The notes under the pieces are model-generated. The model did not search any database and had not been told where the DNA came from. It saw nothing but the letters and a program-made list of their open reading frames with translations. Shown piece by piece: positions 7,445 through 9,438 of a stretch of 9,438 nt of DNA. The number at the start of each line of letters is the position of its first letter. Position 1 is the first letter of the stretch. Source of the DNA: Methylotetracoccus sp. Its GTDB lineage: Bacteria > Pseudomonadota > Gammaproteobacteria > Methylococcales > Methylococcaceae. The position numbers and the translations under genes were made by a program. Location: contig JALORT010000120.1 in NCBI GenBank assembly GCA_025458755.1, forward strand, positions 1-9,438. The letters run 5' to 3'.

Positions 7445-9438
7445 TCACGGTGAGCGGCGGAAGTAGGCTCGAGGCGTTCGGGGTGGACTGCGCAGAGGAA
7501 ACCGGTCGGCATGCCCGGTGGCCGATGGTTCCCGCGGATTCAGCGCACTGACCCTGCCTTCGCCATCGTCGACGGCGACCGGCTCGCCCCGGCGATACAG
7601 GATCCATCGGCCGGAGGCGGGAGAAATCCTGACCCCCTCGGAAACGATCCCGGTCAGGTTCAGCGGGTCCGTGGCGCTGATCCAGAGGTCGGCATCAGGG
7701 CTCTGGCGGCGCACGGAACGCAGCGGCTCCAACGCTTCGGCCAACGCATACTGCTCGCCGAAAGGACCCGCTACGAAGCGGCCTCCGCGAATCTCGCCAC
7801 GCGCTTCGAGTCGCCGGTAGATGCGCACCAGGCTTTGCCAAGGCGGGGCACACGTCTCGCGCGTCAACAGCCCACGAAACATCACGCCGTAGCGGCGCAA
7901 CAGGACCCGCGCCGCGTGCTCCTCGGTCTCCTCGGGTGCGCGGTCGGTCCCTTCGTGCGGTCGTATGGTCAGCAGACTCCAGCGTCCGGCTTGGTCCAGT
8001 CCCCAGCCCACGCCCTTGTACCGTTGCTTCATGCTCTCCGGAACCAGGAGTGCTCTCAACCCGGCGAACGCATCCGAGGTCACCGTACCGACCGCGACCA
8101 GTTCCGCCAATGCACGTTCGGCGGCGACAGGCGGCAAACCGCTTCGCTCAACCAGTTCGTCAAAGAACAAAGCACCGCCGTCCGCGAGAATCCGCTGCAG
8201 GGTTTGTGCTGCGGCGGAAGGCATCTCGCTCGCGGTGAGGGGTGCCGAACTGCACCATCGCGCGACGGAACGGCGAGGCACAAAAACGATTGGGGTCGTG
8301 CGAATAGGGCCCCGCGTTCCCGAGCCGGCGCGCAAGCGCAGCCAACTAAACTGGCCGCACTGACAGAGCCGATCCAAATCGGTGTCAGCGTAATTTTCGA
8401 CTCGCGCCGGCAGAATGGAGCTTTCCCAGGAGAAAGCGGGTCCCTCGAATCCTTCCAGTTGCGTCAGAATCGCGCCGAGGCCTTGGGCTCCCTGCATCCG
8501 GGTCTCCGGGTGAACATGCTGCCAGCGGAACAGAAAATCGACATACTCGGCCGCCGTGACCGGTTCGATTGCGCACCTGCGGCGGTCACGCGCGTAGCGC
8601 TGTATCCGGGCAACCAGTCCGCGCTCGCACCAGTCGTCATCCGGCGTGTAGCGCCCGCGAAGCACAAAGCCTTCCGTTTCGAGCCGGCAAAGTGCGGTTC
8701 GAACTTCCAGCGGTGAAATCATCATCTGTGTCGCGAGCGAGAGTTCGTTGACCGGTCCGGCGATGGCCAGGCGTGCTCGCAGCAGGCTCACCAAAGCATC
8801 GTCGCGATCCCACGCTTGACTGTCGAGATCCAGTGGGAGGCTCAGCGGCGGCTCGGCGCGCAACCCCGGATACACGGCTCGGACCAGCGGCCAACGTTCG
8901 GCCGCAATCCAAAACGCGGCTTCCACGCTCAGAATCAAGCGGGTTGCCCGCCGTTGCCGGGCCAGTTCGTCAAAATACGGCAGCCAATCCGCCGCCCTCC
9001 CTTCCTCTTCCCGCAGGAAACCCGAAAGCTGCAGAGCATCGTGGAACTCTTCCACGTTCGCGGCTTCCGGCCGGATTTCGCGGCGGACTCTTGCCACCGC
9101 CGCAGCGTCGATCGAGTCAAGGTCCCCGCCGGGTCGAGGCTCGAGCCCCCGCCGCAGCTTCACCGCCCGGGTGCGGCGCTCCTCGAGGGGAGCGCCATCG
9201 AGGAAGCTGTACACTCGGGCATTCACGATTTCAGCGGCAAGCGGTGACGGCTCCGCCAGATCGCGACAAACCACCTGCACCGCACCCGACTCGAGCCCAG
9301 CGAGCACGGCGATAAAGCGGTCGATGTCCATGGCTTCCGTCAGGCAGTCTTCGATCGTTTGCCGAACCAGCGGGTGATCCGGAATCTCGCGATCACCGAT
9401 GATATTTTCAAGACACGCGAGCTGGTCTGGAAAAACGC
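7445..9438 (-). CDS. lhr: Large Lhr-type ATP-dependent helicase, C-terminal part (5' end outside window)
   Basis: The reading frame is open to the window edge. The 35 residues before the first visible Met (9331) read VFPDQLACLENIIGDREIPDHP and continue into the frame, so that Met is internal. Together 663 residues are visible. They match, from memory, the region after the helicase core in long Lhr proteins: LVRQTIEDCLTEAMDID, then SPLAAEIVNARVYSFLDGAPLEERRTRAV, then winged-helix-like stretches and the terminal GEIRGGRFVAGPFGEQYAL and ADLWISATDPLNL. Lhr is a superfamily 2 3'-5' helicase/translocase tied to DNA repair. Its C-terminal domain in E. coli has been reported to have uracil-DNA glycosylase activity. 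The Walker and DEAD-like motifs must lie outside the window. After ILYRRGEPVAVDDGEG the protein runs on for about 40 basic, proline-rich residues to a TGA. It converges with the GGDEF-EAL gene, leaving 47 bases. The alternative, a shorter family member of similar fold, is less likely. Confidence 0.9.
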   Translation of the reverse strand, partial: VFPDQLACLENIIGDREIPDHPLVRQTIEDCLTEAMDIDRFIAVLAGLESGAVQVVCRDLAEPSPLAAEIVNARVYSFLDGAPLEERRTRAVKLRRGLEPRPGGDLDSIDAAAVARVRREIRPEAANVEEFHDALQLSGFLREEEGRAADWLPYFDELARQRRATRLILSVEAAFWIAAERWPLVRAVYPGLRAEPPLSLPLDLDSQAWDRDDALVSLLRARLAIAGPVNELSLATQMMISPLEVRTALCRLETEGFVLRGRYTPDDDWCERGLVARIQRYARDRRRCAIEPVTAAEYVDFLFRWQHVHPETRMQGAQGLGAILTQLEGFEGPAFSWESSILPARVENYADTDLDRLCQCGQFSWLRLRAGSGTRGPIRTTPIVFVPRRSVARWCSSAPLTASEMPSAAAQTLQRILADGGALFFDELVERSGLPPVAAERALAELVAVGTVTSDAFAGLRALLVPESMKQRYKGVGWGLDQAGRWSLLTIRPHEGTDRAPEETEEHAARVLLRRYGVMFRGLLTRETCAPPWQSLVRIYRRLEARGEIRGGRFVAGPFGEQYALAEALEPLRSVRRQSPDADLWISATDPLNLTGIVSEGVRISPASGRWILYRRGEPVAVDDGEGRVSALNPREPSATGHADRFPLRSPPRTPRAYFRRSP

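Noticed and set aside
7511..8716. 401-residue + strand frame opposite the Lhr gene
   Set aside because: It is a shadow. The minus-strand frame is longer, runs off the window and matches the Lhr family; this one has no recognisable domain.

Overview
The window looks like chromosomal DNA of a high-GC, Gram-negative bacterium, most likely a gammaproteobacterium. The GroEL and GroES sequences, a transmembrane PAS-GGDEF-EAL protein and a large Lhr-type helicase all fit that assignment. It rests on protein resemblance recalled from memory, not on a search.

Layout. Positions 1-710 hold no convincing protein gene. About 127-560 reads as the 5' RNA part of a bacterial group II intron (nested, well-paired helices and intron-like phrases on the + strand). 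No reverse transcriptase and no domain V follows, so it is probably a remnant. Positions 589-677 carry a further cluster of inverted repeats, two of which cross like a pseudoknot. A strong minus-strand hairpin terminator (711-770) and a second GC-rich hairpin (781-810) close the groESL operon. That operon runs on the minus strand: groES (2805-2515), then groL (2480-855). Its control region at 2854-2910 is compact, with a TTGAAA/TATATT promoter that also resembles a heat-shock sigma promoter, directly followed by a CIRCE-type HrcA operator. Upstream on the same strand lies a complete GH1 beta-glucosidase (4331-2976).

Positions 4332-4787 form a divergent intergenic region with one perfect 8-bp inverted repeat. 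From it a complete 869-residue membrane-bound PAS-GGDEF-EAL protein reads on the + strand (4788-7397). It converges, with a 47-base gap, on the 3' part of a large Lhr helicase gene on the minus strand (7445 to the window edge), whose helicase core lies outside the window.

Functionally these are neighbours rather than one pathway: protein folding, beta-glucoside hydrolysis, cyclic-di-GMP signalling and nucleic-acid repair or processing. I see no defence island, CRISPR array, biosynthetic cluster or clearly new multi-gene system. The parts most worth a second look are the intron-like RNA with its crossing repeats (127-677) and the layered groESL control region.
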